This document shows positions 43,402 through 53,131 of a stretch of DNA of 64,000 nt, piece after piece; position 1 is the first letter of the stretch; each line of letters starts with the position of its first letter. Under the pieces are notes generated by a model. The model made no database searches. It had not been told where the DNA came from and was given only the letters and a program-made list of their open reading frames with translations. This stretch comes from Chryseobacterium bernardetii (GTDB lineage: Bacteria > Bacteroidota > Bacteroidia > Flavobacteriales > Weeksellaceae), in NCBI RefSeq assembly GCF_003815975.1, contig NZ_CP033932.1:1837001-1901000 (forward strand). The letters run 5' to 3'. The position numbers were made by a program, and so were the translations under genes.

Positions 43402-44244
43402 ATGTTAATGAAGAGAAAATTTATTCCCGGAAGTGAGTGGTTGTATGTTAAAATTTATACAGGTGTAAAAACGGCAGATATTATTTTGGAAGAGGCATTA
43501 ATACCTTTATTACAACAACTTCATAAACAAAATTTAATAAAAAAATGGTTTTTTATCCGTTATAATGACCCAGGGATTCATCTTCGCCTTAGGTTTGAGC
43601 TTTCAGACCTTAAGTATTTTAATAAAGTTCTTTTATTAATAAATGATTATTTGGAGCAATATATAAACTCTGGGGAAATATCAGAGTTTATATTGGATAC
43701 CTACCAACGGGAAATTGAGCGGTATGGAGAAGAAACAATGGAAGAAGCTGAGTTTTTATTTTGGAAGAGCAGTGAGAGTATACTTTATGAATATATTCAC
43801 TTTGATGATGAAGAAAAAATTATAATCTCTCTCTATTATATTGATCAGATATTAGAATGCCTTGGATCAACCATTCAGGAAAGAGTAAACTGGATAAAAA
43901 GTAGTAATCATGCTTTCAAACAGGAATTCAACGCAGATAAGAACTTGAATAATCAGTTGGATAAAAAATATAGAACATTTATTGATAAATACCTGGAGTT
44001 TCTCGAATCAGATGATTATGCTCCTTTTAGAGACTTTATTCTGGATAATATTAATGACTCTAAAGAAATCCTGCAGCATATAAAACATCATTCGAATTCA
44101 CTTCAGAGTTTCTTTTCCAGTGTATCTCATATGCACATTAACAGAATGTTTATCTCAAACCAGCGACTGTTTGAAATGATTATCTACGATTATTTGTTCA
44201 GGTACTATAAAACCCTTGTTTTTAAAAGTAATAAAATGTTATAA
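43402..44244 (+). CDS. Thiopeptide-type biosynthesis protein (split LanB elimination part)
   Basis: 280 residues. Starts with the SpaB C-terminal-type motif SEWLYVKIYTGVKTADIIL and KKWFFIRYNDPGIHLRLRFE, normally the second half of LanB that removes glutamate to give a dehydro-residue. ATG 43402 abuts the LanB stop; a second ATG at 43408 is possible. No LanC cyclase follows, and none is visible in the window, consistent with the Cys-free precursor. Confidence 0.9.
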   Translation: MLMKRKFIPGSEWLYVKIYTGVKTADIILEEALIPLLQQLHKQNLIKKWFFIRYNDPGIHLRLRFELSDLKYFNKVLLLINDYLEQYINSGEISEFILDTYQREIERYGEETMEEAEFLFWKSSESILYEYIHFDDEEKIIISLYYIDQILECLGSTIQERVNWIKSSNHAFKQEFNADKNLNNQLDKKYRTFIDKYLEFLESDDYAPFRDFILDNINDSKEILQHIKHHSNSLQSFFSSVSHMHINRMFISNQRLFEMIIYDYLFRYYKTLVFKSNKML

Positions 44245-44621
44245 CATTATAATATTTATTATATAGTATGAATGCTAATACCATTTTTAAATTATTGATT
44301 TAACTTAAATAAAGTTCAATCTTTATAAAAAAGTCATATTAAAAATTGAACAATATTAAGAAGTAGAATGTTGGAGTTTTTTTAGTTGTGAGAAGAATAA
44401 CTCTAATTTTTTCTTTCTTAAAATAGGAGGCAAATTAATTATTTTATATTTAAACAAATGTTTTATTTTTTTTGCGCTTTTCGTAGTTAAAATTAGATTT
44501 TGTTATTGTTTTAATGGTGTATATTAGGTGTGGCTATAATTCATGCTGGTGCCTGTCAAACTCAAAAAAACTTAAAAAATCATAAAGTTTTCATAAAGTT
44601 TTAAAAAAGGGGAAAAATGTT
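44245..44621. other. AT-rich intergenic region after the lanthipeptide-like locus
   Basis: No coding sequence or clear terminator seen for the operon that ends at 44244; mostly A/T-rich runs. Confidence 0.4.
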
Positions 44622-44651
44622 TTTGTATTTATAAAATATGTCGTACTTTTA
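44622..44651 (+). promoter_or_regulatory. Orphan flavobacterial promoter
   Basis: TTTG (44622-44625), 18 bases, TACTTTTA (44644-44651), one base from the -7 consensus. It reads toward a terminator 62 bases away with no ORF between. Confidence 0.55.
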
Positions 44652-44654
44652 CAT

Positions 44655-44743
44655 CGCCTTGAATGAGGGAACAAGTCAAGGTAATAAATTTTTTTTCATC
44701 ATTTGTGTTTTTAGAATCGTATCGCCTGATACGATTCTTTTTT
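44655..44743 (+). ncRNA. Candidate small RNA
   Basis: From the orphan promoter the expected transcript begins near 44657. It contains a first hairpin (CCTTGA 44657-44662 with TCAAGG 44676-44681, then an A/T tract) and ends in a perfect terminator at 44713-44743. Length about 85 bases. No coding frame. It is named only on this architecture; no family is recognised. Confidence 0.45.
44713..44743 (+). terminator. Strong plus-strand terminator
   Basis: AGAATCGTATC (44713-44723) pairs with GATACGATTCT (44728-44738), loop GCCT, then TTTTT. On the other strand it lacks a T run, so it serves the plus strand. Confidence 0.85.
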
Positions 44744-44747
44744 ATGT

Positions 44748-45836
44748 CTATTTTTCATAGTTGAGAAGAAGATCAATAAAGTAGGAATAGGTAACTGAAC
44801 CTTCCTGTTGATTACTCTTTAGGAACAAATTGTTGGTATATCCAAAGAAGTCATCCAGCCAACCCTGATGTCTGGATATGAAGCTTTTTTCATAAGCGCG
44901 GTCTCTTCTCATTCCAGGAGAATAATTTCGGATAATAGATTTTACAAATTCAGGATCTTCTTCAACTATAAATCTCAAAAGGCTTTTTAGAGTGAAGTAT
45001 TCAGTGCTGTATTTTAAATCCGGATTACTGGAATGAATTCCCATCAGATACCCGATAAAATTAGCTTCCTGTTCTCTGGCAAATCCAAGCTGGTGAGAGC
45101 TTTCATGAGCTGTTGTAAAAGGGATGAAGGTATGTGGTAATTCAGAATTATACTGAGCTTCTGCGGTAAAAGGATTATAATATCCTAATATGCCGGTAAA
45201 GTTCATTACTTTTTTAAATAAGCTTGGTTTAATGGCAGAAATCTGAGTTGCTTTTTTATCCGATATATATTGCGGAAGCTGTGTTTGCTGGAGTAGGATT
45301 TCCTGTTGTACCGCTTGCAGATTGGTAACTATAAATATTCCATTGTGATCTTCGTGTACCAATGTACGGGTAAGTTTACATTTTTCCAGGTATTGTAAGG
45401 CCAGCTTCTTCGCTTTATTCATGTCAGGACTATCCTGGCTGGAAAGTTTTTTAATAACAGGAGTCTGGAAATACAGCATTCCCCAAAACACCTGATAAAT
45501 GAAATAAAAGGCATTGATGAAAATCAGTATCTTCATCATCGCATGATGTCTCTGCTGCTTTCTGAATAAAGCTGTTAAAAAATATAAAAGAAAAATGCTT
45601 ACCACAATATAAACTAAATCTCCAACAGAAAAGGGAATCCAGCTGAACAGCATCTGATGAGCTTTTTTCTGAAGTTCAAAAAAACTTTCAAAAAAAGAAA
45701 TCATCATTTTGGATTTTGAGAAGCTATAAAATAAAAGAAATTGGGCAAGTAATACACCTGCCCAAAATCTTTTCTTCTTATATATTGTCTTTGTTATATT
45801 AATGACCACTGCCTTTAGATATTTTATCAAGATCAA
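44748..45836 (-). CDS. DUF3810 membrane protein with HExxH-like zinc site
   Basis: 362 residues. Two or three N-terminal TM segments (FWAGVLLAQFLLFYSF; LVYIVVSIFLLYFLTALF). The soluble part has FTTAHESSHQLGFAREQEAN: HESSH is an HExxH metal motif and the later EANF fits the third ligand, as in DUF3810. Probably an inner-membrane metallopeptidase. The start overlaps the transporter gene end by 38 bases; no better start is visible before the first TM. Confidence 0.8.
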   Translation of the reverse strand: MILIKYLKAVVINITKTIYKKKRFWAGVLLAQFLLFYSFSKSKMMISFFESFFELQKKAHQMLFSWIPFSVGDLVYIVVSIFLLYFLTALFRKQQRHHAMMKILIFINAFYFIYQVFWGMLYFQTPVIKKLSSQDSPDMNKAKKLALQYLEKCKLTRTLVHEDHNGIFIVTNLQAVQQEILLQQTQLPQYISDKKATQISAIKPSLFKKVMNFTGILGYYNPFTAEAQYNSELPHTFIPFTTAHESSHQLGFAREQEANFIGYLMGIHSSNPDLKYSTEYFTLKSLLRFIVEEDPEFVKSIIRNYSPGMRRDRAYEKSFISRHQGWLDDFFGYTNNLFLKSNQQEGSVTYSYFIDLLLNYEK

Positions 45837-47244
45837 TGCCTTGGGCTTTTAAGATTCCACTCACACGGATCGCATAGAATGCAAGATAAGCAAAACAAAT
45901 AACCCCTACGATATAACTGAAGTGAATATTTGTAATATCAGCAATATATCCTTGTATATAGCTTACGATACCCCCGCCCATAATCATCATAATCAGATAT
46001 CCGGATCCCTGGTTAGTATGCTTTCCAAGTCCGTTGATGGCCAGTGCAAAGATACATGGCCATAAAGTAGAACAGAAAAGGCCTACGCTGGTAAATGCAT
46101 ACACAGATACCATTCCGGTCGTAAACATACCGATAAGTAATGCAGCAATTCCTGCCACGGAAAAGATTAAAAGCATTCTTGCCGGGTTTCCTTTACTTAA
46201 AATATCACAGATGATCATAGCAACAATGATAAATCCATATACATAGAACGGAGAAAGATCATGGTTGGCAATAGCGTTTACCAATAAAAATACACCGAAC
46301 GCCAGATAAGGAGCAAGGAATCTCAAGATTTTTTTGAAGCCGGCATTCACGTCAAATGCTTCTACAGCACCTGTCCAACGGCCAATCATTAATGAAGCCC
46401 AGTATAATGAAATATACGGCGCTACTTCTTTCGTTTCAAACCCAAGGCTTTTTTCCATATAAGCGGGAAGGTTACTTGCTGTAGAAACTTCTACTCCTAC
46501 GTAGACGAAGATAGCAATCATTCCCATAACCAATTGAGGATACTGGAATGCAGAAGTTCTGTGTTCTCCCGGAATGATATCATCAGTATTTTCAGCGTTT
46601 GTTGGAGTGATTGCAGGAAGTGAAGAAAATTTAAGCATTAAAGCTACAAGAGCAAAAGCAGCTCCTAAAATAAGATAAGGAACTTTTACGCTTTCTATAC
46701 TTGCTTCTGTATTGGCTGCACTTGCAGATCCGAAAATGGCAAATGAAACAATAAGCGGTCCGATAGTAGTTCCCAGGTTATTGATTCCTCCAGCCATTGT
46801 TAGTCTCTGTGATCCCGTTTCAGTAGGACCTACCTCAATAGCGAGGGGATTGGCAACAATCTGCTGGAGAGAGAATCCTAAACCTACAATAAATAATCCG
46901 GAGATCATTAACGGGAAAGAATGCATATTGGCAGCAGGGTAGAACAGCAGGGTTCCCAATGCAGAAATCAAAAGTCCTACAATAAGACCGTTTTTGTACC
47001 CGATTTTGTTGATCAAATCCTGTTTAAGGCTCTTTGACACAAGCATATAAATTAAAGAACCTACAGTATACGCTACATAAAAGCATATCTGCACAAGCAT
47101 ACTCTCTTTTTGAGATAAATTAAAGGCTTTTTGAAAAACCGGGATCAGAATATCATTGCTGGCTGCTACAAATCCCCAAAAGAAGAATACAGTAACCAAC
47201 GGAATGAATTGGGCCCAATTGGTTTGTTTAGAATAATTTGACAT
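45799..47244 (-). CDS. FucP/NagP-type sugar:proton symporter (MFS)
   Basis: 481 residues from MSNYSKQTNWAQFIPLVTVF. Twelve TM segments. The FHS-family motifs are present: FFFWGFVAASNDILIPVFQK (N-terminal) and QQIVANPLAIEVGP. Family members import fucose, glucose, galactose or N-acetylglucosamine with protons. The next gene pair on the plus strand (49187) is a BadF-type kinase, which suggests N-acetylglucosamine, but this is only a hint. ATG 47268, 8 codons upstream, is a less likely start. Confidence 0.88.
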   Translation of the reverse strand: MSNYSKQTNWAQFIPLVTVFFFWGFVAASNDILIPVFQKAFNLSQKESMLVQICFYVAYTVGSLIYMLVSKSLKQDLINKIGYKNGLIVGLLISALGTLLFYPAANMHSFPLMISGLFIVGLGFSLQQIVANPLAIEVGPTETGSQRLTMAGGINNLGTTIGPLIVSFAIFGSASAANTEASIESVKVPYLILGAAFALVALMLKFSSLPAITPTNAENTDDIIPGEHRTSAFQYPQLVMGMIAIFVYVGVEVSTASNLPAYMEKSLGFETKEVAPYISLYWASLMIGRWTGAVEAFDVNAGFKKILRFLAPYLAFGVFLLVNAIANHDLSPFYVYGFIIVAMIICDILSKGNPARMLLIFSVAGIAALLIGMFTTGMVSVYAFTSVGLFCSTLWPCIFALAINGLGKHTNQGSGYLIMMIMGGGIVSYIQGYIADITNIHFSYIVGVICFAYLAFYAIRVSGILKAQGIDLDKISKGSGH

Positions 47245-47274
47245 ATTTATTATAGATTTCACAAACAAATATAA

Positions 47275-48012
47275 CTATTTACTTTCAACGGAATACCTGA
47301 TTAAGGTATTTTTTATTTCCTCATAAGCCTCTGCCTTTAGGTCTTTAGGCGAATCAGTAGGTTCAATAATTCCATTAAAATATACCTTTACTCTTCCCGG
47401 ATAGCCTTTTGAATTTTCAAAAGGGAACATTTCCTTGAGGCCAATAAAGGTATAAACAGCAATAGGAGATTGATGTTTTGAAGACAGCATAAAAGCTCCA
47501 TCCTTAAAATCATCCAGAATAATGGAAGTGTCATCCGGCACACCTCCTTCAGGAAAAATGGCAATGCTGTTGCCCTCCTCCATCTTTTCAGCACATCTGC
47601 GGTACACATCAGCACGGCTTCTTGCGCTTGCCCTGTCTACCATCACACATACCCTTTTGTAAATCGTCCCGAAAATAGGGATCTTAACAAGCTCCTTTTT
47701 TCCAACAAAACAGATTGGATGGTGCGGAAAAAGAATACAGGTCAGCATGATGTCCATAATTGAAGTATGATTTGAGATGAAAACATACTCTTTGGTTTTG
47801 TCTTTTTCTTGTTCAGAAAGTTTAATAAGGTCATATCGGAAGCCCATTCCGTAAAACATGCCAAAGCACCATAGCCGGATAAATTTATACGCATGCCGAT
47901 AATGCTTTTTATTAAAGGATAAAATATAAACGGGAATCCCAAGAGTGATTGTTAGAACAAATGCTAATAACAACAACCAAAACCTCCAGAGATAATTTAA
48001 AATTTTTGCCAC
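47275..48012 (-). CDS. 1-acyl-sn-glycerol-3-phosphate acyltransferase (PlsC-like)
   Basis: 245 residues. One N-terminal TM (FWLLLLAFVLTITLGIPVYI). Acyltransferase block I is NHTSIMDIML (HxxxxD), block III is FPEGGVPDD in place of the usual FPEGTR. It transfers an acyl chain to lysophosphatidic acid in phospholipid synthesis. It ends 30 bases upstream of the transporter start and begins 4 bases after the GtrA stop codon. Confidence 0.88.
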   Translation of the reverse strand: MAKILNYLWRFWLLLLAFVLTITLGIPVYILSFNKKHYRHAYKFIRLWCFGMFYGMGFRYDLIKLSEQEKDKTKEYVFISNHTSIMDIMLTCILFPHHPICFVGKKELVKIPIFGTIYKRVCVMVDRASARSRADVYRRCAEKMEEGNSIAIFPEGGVPDDTSIILDDFKDGAFMLSSKHQSPIAVYTFIGLKEMFPFENSKGYPGRVKVYFNGIIEPTDSPKDLKAEAYEEIKNTLIRYSVESK

Positions 48013-48015
48013 AGT

Positions 48016-48474
48016 TTAACCGTTAAAAATTACTTTCTTTTTTACCGAATAATTAAGAATGGAAACCAACAGGATTGCAGCAATCTTGCTTATCATTTCC
48101 GGGCTCAAGGTATAAAAAATTAAATTGATATTATCTTTAAATATAAAACTGTAAAATACCTGAAAAAAGCCAAGACTCAGTAAAGTAGAAATAAATGATA
48201 CCGCCATGAAATAAGCAAACTCTCTCTTTTTAGAATGTTTCCCTCTTTCAAAAACAAACCAGATGCTCAGAAAGTAATTGCTGATGATTCCGCAGCTGGT
48301 AGAAAAAATATTACTTAAAGGATAGTGTACACCATAAAAGTTAGTTTCTCTTGCAAAGAAGTGAGGCAGGTAAGTGCTGAATATTTTGAAACTGCCAATC
48401 TCAACAATGGCACTTAATCCTCCTGCAATAATGAAGAACAAAACCTGTTTCTGGCGTATAAGTATTTCTTTCAT
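48016..48474 (-). CDS. GtrA-family membrane protein
   Basis: 152 residues with four TM segments: VLFFIIAGGLSAIVEIGSF, YPLSNIFSTSCGIISNYFLS, FAYFMAVSFISTLLSLGFF and MISKIAAILLVSILNYSVKK. GtrA proteins are thought to flip polyprenyl-linked sugars in cell-envelope glycosylation. First gene of the PlsC-transporter-DUF3810 strand run. Confidence 0.85.
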   Translation of the reverse strand: MKEILIRQKQVLFFIIAGGLSAIVEIGSFKIFSTYLPHFFARETNFYGVHYPLSNIFSTSCGIISNYFLSIWFVFERGKHSKKREFAYFMAVSFISTLLSLGFFQVFYSFIFKDNINLIFYTLSPEMISKIAAILLVSILNYSVKKKVIFNG

Positions 48475-48838
48475 TTAATTAATATAAAAACTGAAAATAA
48501 ATCTTTTACTGTATTGGATATTAGAATGTTTTATAAGAAAAACAAACGGTTATCCCTGCTATCCTAAGTATTTGTAATGATTTTCAATTATTTTAAATCA
48601 GGATGCTTTACAATATGAATATGCAAATTTATAACTATATGTTAAACACTGAAAAAAGTTGTTAAAATATTTTTTTAAATAAAAATTATTTCTAATTTTA
48701 ATAAGCAGAATGATGTCACTATAACCTGATAATAAATTCATTTTCAAATCCTTGTGTTAATGGTTTTTTCTATCTTGTAATGCCCAGTTGAAAGCATACT
48801 ACTCTAATTTTTTATGACCAATTGATAATAATATTTGT
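48475..48838. other. Intergenic region between divergent genes
   Basis: About 360 AT-rich bases. No coding sequence, RNA gene or convincing hairpin seen. Confidence 0.4.
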
Positions 48839-49102
48839 ATGAAACGTCAAAACAAATACAGAAAATTCCAGCTTCAACAGAAAAATATTGAAGCTCTCGA
48901 GAAAGAAAACTCCCGCTTCAAACGAGTGTATTCTGAATATGAAAATATGTCCAATGAACTTTGGAATCTTGAAAACTCCAGTGGAGAACCTGTTCCGGAT
49001 GATTTTATCAATGCTATGGTGCTGCAGGCATCCTATCTGGAGGATGAAATTGAAGATTGGCTTCTGCAATTCAATGAAAAAAAAACTGAGATTAAACATT
49101 AA
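48839..49102 (+). CDS. Small coiled-coil protein of unknown function
   Basis: 87 residues, almost entirely helical and charged (QLQQKNIEALEKENSRFKRV, ENMSNELWNLENSS, LEDEIEDWLLQFNEKK). No signal peptide. A plausible real gene by composition, but no family is recognised. It stands alone before the BadF-type kinase. Confidence 0.6.
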   Translation: MKRQNKYRKFQLQQKNIEALEKENSRFKRVYSEYENMSNELWNLENSSGEPVPDDFINAMVLQASYLEDEIEDWLLQFNEKKTEIKH

Positions 49103-49186
49103 TGATTTTAGACAGCTTCCAGATTGTTTTAAATGCTAATTGAAGATAAATTCATAATTTAGCACCCTTAAATTAAAATCTAAAAT

Positions 49187-50038
49187 ATGGTTGCTATTGT
49201 AGATAGTGGTTCTACTAAATCAGATTGGGTAATTCTTGATGATTTCAAAAAGGTTTTTCTGAAAACCGAAACCATTGGATTCAATCCAAATTTTATCAAC
49301 AGAGAACTTATCACTCCCGAAATACAGAAGAACAGCAACCTGATGTTGGTAAAGAATTCGATCACCAAAGTATTTTTTTATGGCTCCGGATGTGGGGTAG
49401 AAAAAAACCGCGAAACCATCGAGACCGAACTTAAGAAAGTATTTGATAAATCTGAAATCATAGTTAAGGAAGATCTGATGGCCGCTGCTTATGCTGCCTA
49501 TAAAGGGAACCCTGCAATTGTGTGTATTTTAGGCACAGGGTCAAACTCATGTTATTTTGATGGTAAAGATGTGAAGATTGAATTGCCATCCCTTGGGTTC
49601 CTGATGGGAGACGAGGGAAGTGGAAGTGCCATAGGAAAACAGCTTGTACGCAGATATTTCATGAAAAAACTCCCTGCAGATCTTCATCATGAATTTGAAG
49701 CAGTTTATAAACTTACCATAGAAGATGCATTGAAACACATGTATCATGCTCCAAGACCAAATGCTTATTTGGCTGATTTCAATAAATTTGTTGTGGAAAG
49801 GAAGGATCATCCTTACTTTGTGAACATGGTTTCCGAAGAAATGAAAAGTTTCTTCGAATACCAGGTTATGCCTTATCGGGAAGCCCATGATGCTGAGATC
49901 AACTTTATTGGCTCCATTGCTTATTATTATGAAAATATTGTACGCTCTGTAGCAGAAGAACTTAATTTAAATGTGGGACATGTAGTTCAGAAACCAATTG
50001 AAAGCTTAGTAGATTACCACATTAAATATATACTCTAA
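49187..50038 (+). CDS. BadF/BadG/BcrA/BcrD-type ATPase, probable N-acetylglucosamine kinase
   Basis: 283 residues of the actin/hexokinase fold. Phosphate 1 motif VDSGSTKSDWVI at the start; phosphate 2 and adenosine motifs ILGTGSNSCYFDG and GDEGSGSAIGKQL in the middle. Members phosphorylate N-acetylglucosamine or related sugars. It is 15 bases before the malic enzyme gene. The FucP-type transporter 2 kb away is on the other strand. Confidence 0.85.
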   Translation: MVAIVDSGSTKSDWVILDDFKKVFLKTETIGFNPNFINRELITPEIQKNSNLMLVKNSITKVFFYGSGCGVEKNRETIETELKKVFDKSEIIVKEDLMAAAYAAYKGNPAIVCILGTGSNSCYFDGKDVKIELPSLGFLMGDEGSGSAIGKQLVRRYFMKKLPADLHHEFEAVYKLTIEDALKHMYHAPRPNAYLADFNKFVVERKDHPYFVNMVSEEMKSFFEYQVMPYREAHDAEINFIGSIAYYYENIVRSVAEELNLNVGHVVQKPIESLVDYHIKYIL

Positions 50039-50053
50039 CAAAAAATAAAACGT

Positions 50054-52339
50054 ATGTCAAGTAACAACAATCGCGATGAAAAGAACTTTAGTCAGGCCGC
50101 GTTAGATTATCATAAAACAGAACCCAAAGGGAAAATTGAAGTTATACCATCCAAGCCGCATTCATCTCAAAGAGATTTATCATTGGCTTATTCTCCCGGA
50201 GTAGCTGTTCCTTGTATGGAAATCCACAACAAGCCGGAAACTGTATACGATTACACCGGAAAAGGTAACCTAGTAGCTGTAATTTCTAACGGTACTGCAG
50301 TACTTGGATTGGGAGATATTGGTGCAGAAGCATCAAAACCTGTAATGGAGGGGAAAGGGCTTTTGTTCAAGATTTTCGCTGATATTAACGTTTTCGATAT
50401 TGAGATTGATGAAAAAGATCCGGATAAATTCATTGAAATTGTAAAAGGAATTGCTCCTACATTTGGAGGAATCAACCTTGAAGACATCAAAGCTCCTGAA
50501 GCTTTCTATATAGAGCAAAGACTGAAAGAAGAATTGAATATTCCTTTAATGCATGATGATCAGCACGGAACAGCAATTATTTCTGCAGCAGCATTAATCA
50601 ATTCATTACAGATTGCTAATAAGAATATTGAAGATGTAAAAATGGTGGTGAATGGAGCCGGAGCAGCTGCAATTGCCTGTACCAAACTTTATATTTCATT
50701 AGGATTGAGAAAAGAAAATGTCCTGATGTGCGACAGTAAAGGAGTAATTAATCATAAGAGACAAAACCTTACTCCTGAAAAATTAGACTTCATTGCTCAG
50801 ACAGATATTGAAACATTAGAAGATGCTGTAAAAGGATCTGATGTTTTCGTAGGGTTATCTAAAGGAAATGTGATGACTCCTGAAATGTTGTTAAGCATGA
50901 ACGAAAATCCTATCGTATTTGCCCTGGCTAATCCAGATCCTGAAATTGCTTATGACCTTGCTCTTGCAACCCGCAAAGATGTTATCATGGCAACAGGTAG
51001 AAGTGATTTTCCTAACCAGGTAAACAATGTATTAGGATTCCCTTATATCTTCCGTGGTGCACTGGATGTTCAGGCAACAGGAATTAATGAAGAAATGAAG
51101 CTTGCCGCAGTGCATGCTATTGCGGACCTCGCAAAAGAACCGGTACCTGAAGCGGTAATTCTTGCTTATAACGTTCAGAACCTGCAGTTTGGAAGAGAAT
51201 ATTTCATCCCAAAACCTTTTGACAACAGATTGATTACAAAAGTATCAAGTGCTGTTGCAAAAGCAGCTATGGAAAGTGGTATAGCAAGAAAAACAATTAC
51301 TGATTTTGAAGAATATGAAAATCAGCTGCTAGACAGAATGGGCAGAGATGAGAGGCTGGTAAGAATGATGCAAAGCCGTGCAAAATCTAATCCGAAGAGA
51401 ATTACCCTTGGAAATGCTGAAGAATATAATGTATTAAAAGCTGCACAGATTCTTTATGAAGAAGGAATTGCATACCCAAGCCTTTTAGGGGATAAAAAGT
51501 ACATCAAGGAACAGATGGAGCGTTATGGGATTAACCTGGATATTCCAATCATTGATCCAAGTGACGATGACCAGAAAGAAAACAGAAAGAAATACAGAGA
51601 AACACTCTGGAAGCTTCGTCAGAGAAAAGGGATGAATGAATATAAGGCTAAGAGATATGTTCGCCAAAGAGACTATTTCGGACCTTTAATGCTGAAACAT
51701 GGGGATACTGACGGGCTTATCGTAGGATTCTCTAAAAATTATACTTCCGTATTACGTCCTGTTTTAGAAGTAATAGAAAAAGATAAGGGCGTAGATAAAG
51801 TAGCTGCAATGATGATGATCCTTTCTGAAAAGAAACCTATTTTCTTCGCAGATACATCCATTAACCAAAACCCTACAGCGGAAGACCTTGTAAATATTGC
51901 TAAAATGGCAGAATTTACAGTGAAATCTTTTGCTATTGAACCTAGAATTGCGATGCTAGGATTCGAAAACTTTGCTGCAATTTCAGAAACTTCTAAAAAA
52001 GTAGCTAAAGCAGTAAATATCCTTCATGAGAAATATCCTAAAATGATTGTTGACGGTGAAATACAGCCGGATTTTGCAATGAATGCAGATCACCTGAGCG
52101 ATTATCCTTTCTCAAAACTAGGAACAACTCCGGCAAACACATTCATATTCCCGAATCTTGAAAGTGCCAATCTTTCTTATAAAATTCTGAGAGGAATGAA
52201 AGTAGCACAGGTAATCGGGCCAATCCTGATGGGGTTAAAGCAGCCGGTACACGTTCTTCAGATGCGTTCAAGCGTAGATGAGATCGTTAACCTTGCAACT
52301 ATTGCCGTTCTTGACGCGCAAAGAAGAGAGAAAAAGTAA
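50054..52339 (+). CDS. maeB: NADP-dependent malic enzyme with phosphotransacetylase-like domain
   Basis: 761 residues, the MaeB length. Residues 1 to about 430: malic enzyme ([65 protein letters not shown] for NADP). Residues about 440-761: phosphotransacetylase-like regulatory domain ([33 protein letters not shown]). It decarboxylates malate to pyruvate with NADPH production. A bidirectional terminator follows. Confidence 0.96.
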   Translation: MSSNNNRDEKNFSQAALDYHKTEPKGKIEVIPSKPHSSQRDLSLAYSPGVAVPCMEIHNKPETVYDYTGKGNLVAVISNGTAVLGLGDIGAEASKPVMEGKGLLFKIFADINVFDIEIDEKDPDKFIEIVKGIAPTFGGINLEDIKAPEAFYIEQRLKEELNIPLMHDDQHGTAIISAAALINSLQIANKNIEDVKMVVNGAGAAAIACTKLYISLGLRKENVLMCDSKGVINHKRQNLTPEKLDFIAQTDIETLEDAVKGSDVFVGLSKGNVMTPEMLLSMNENPIVFALANPDPEIAYDLALATRKDVIMATGRSDFPNQVNNVLGFPYIFRGALDVQATGINEEMKLAAVHAIADLAKEPVPEAVILAYNVQNLQFGREYFIPKPFDNRLITKVSSAVAKAAMESGIARKTITDFEEYENQLLDRMGRDERLVRMMQSRAKSNPKRITLGNAEEYNVLKAAQILYEEGIAYPSLLGDKKYIKEQMERYGINLDIPIIDPSDDDQKENRKKYRETLWKLRQRKGMNEYKAKRYVRQRDYFGPLMLKHGDTDGLIVGFSKNYTSVLRPVLEVIEKDKGVDKVAAMMMILSEKKPIFFADTSINQNPTAEDLVNIAKMAEFTVKSFAIEPRIAMLGFENFAAISETSKKVAKAVNILHEKYPKMIVDGEIQPDFAMNADHLSDYPFSKLGTTPANTFIFPNLESANLSYKILRGMKVAQVIGPILMGLKQPVHVLQMRSSVDEIVNLATIAVLDAQRREKK

Positions 52340-52363
52340 TTTACTTACTATAAAAATCATAAA

Positions 52364-52390
52364 AAAAGCATCTTACTATAAGATGCTTTT
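52364..52390. terminator. Bidirectional terminator between malic enzyme and XRE genes
   Basis: AAAAGCATCTTA (52364-52375) pairs perfectly with TAAGATGCTTTT (52379-52390), with A and T runs outside. Confidence 0.9.
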
Positions 52391-52399
52391 TTATTCAGT

Positions 52400-52762
52400 T
52401 TACTTTTTGCTCTTTTTTAACTTATTATTTTCTTCTAAAAGTTTTTCGTTTTCCTTCTCTAATCTTTCAATATATTTTTTCTGGGTTTCTAAAATGAAAT
52501 CCGGAATTTGAGAGTAGGTAATACTAGATGTTGGTAAGCTGTTTTCAGATGAAAGAGGATGTTTTATACCATTACTTTTAATACTTTCCAGAGATACTTC
52601 CAGTGCTTTCGCAAGCTTTTTCCATTCATCGTCATAAATTTTAACCTCGCCCCGTTCTTTTCGTGAATAATTAGAGGCGTCTGTTCCTATGATTTTCCCC
52701 ATTTGTACCTGAGATAATCCCTTTTGCCTTCTCAGGTTTTTTAATTTTTCATGCGTCTCCAT
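52400..52762 (-). CDS. XRE-family regulator with C-terminal coiled coil
   Basis: About 120 residues from METHEKLKNLRRQKGLSQVQ; in-frame codons upstream to 52897 are rejected as they would cross the promoter region. The helix-turn-helix is LSQVQMGKIIGTDASNYSRK. The C-terminus is a Glu/Lys coiled coil (KKYIERLEKENEKLLEENNK), probably the dimer interface. It is divergent from RiPP locus 3 by 150 bases and has an inverted repeat near its own start, so it likely controls itself and perhaps that locus. Confidence 0.85.
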   Translation of the reverse strand: METHEKLKNLRRQKGLSQVQMGKIIGTDASNYSRKERGEVKIYDDEWKKLAKALEVSLESIKSNGIKHPLSSENSLPTSSITYSQIPDFILETQKKYIERLEKENEKLLEENNKLKKSKK

Positions 52763-52775
52763 TGTCTTTATGTTT

Positions 52776-52800
52776 TTTACAAATGTGCATAATTTGTAAA
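52776..52800. promoter_or_regulatory. Inverted repeat, candidate XRE operator
   Basis: TTTACAAAT (52776-52784) and ATTTGTAAA (52792-52800), perfect arms, 7-base spacer, just upstream of the XRE start codon and within its probable promoter. Confidence 0.6.
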
Positions 52801-52912
52801 TTATTTGCAAGGAAATTACAGAAAAAATGCATATTATTTCTTTATTTGGTGATTTTGTTATTTGTATCTTCACCAATGTCAATAGTGACAAAAACAAACT
52901 AAAATTTAACCT

Positions 52913-53107
52913 ATGAAAAAACTAGAAAACCTTAAGGGGAAAAAATTAGGCAACATGAAAAGTATTATGGCCGGTCAAAAATCAATATCATCAGATTTAG
53001 GATTAGCTGGTCCATGTGGAGGAACAGGTACAATGGATGATCCGCATGTATTGGAAACACTTACTATTACAAAAGGCGGAGGCGGTACTAATGATGGATG
53101 TGACTAG
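52913..53107 (+). CDS. Grasp-with-spasm precursor peptide, locus 3
   Basis: 64 residues. Leader MKKLENLKGKKLGNMKSIMA, similar to the locus 1 leader (LEN...K-S-[IV]). The core (residues 20-64) is Gly/Thr/Asp-rich: AGPCGGTGTMDDPHVLETLT and GGGGTNDGCD, with Cys35 and Cys63. Thr and Asp/Glu residues are candidates for ATP-grasp side-chain links. Separated from the maturase genes by a strong hairpin. Confidence 0.85.
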   Translation: MKKLENLKGKKLGNMKSIMAGQKSISSDLGLAGPCGGTGTMDDPHVLETLTITKGGGGTNDGCD

Positions 53108-53131
53108 TCCACTGATCTTTTAAAAAAAACT

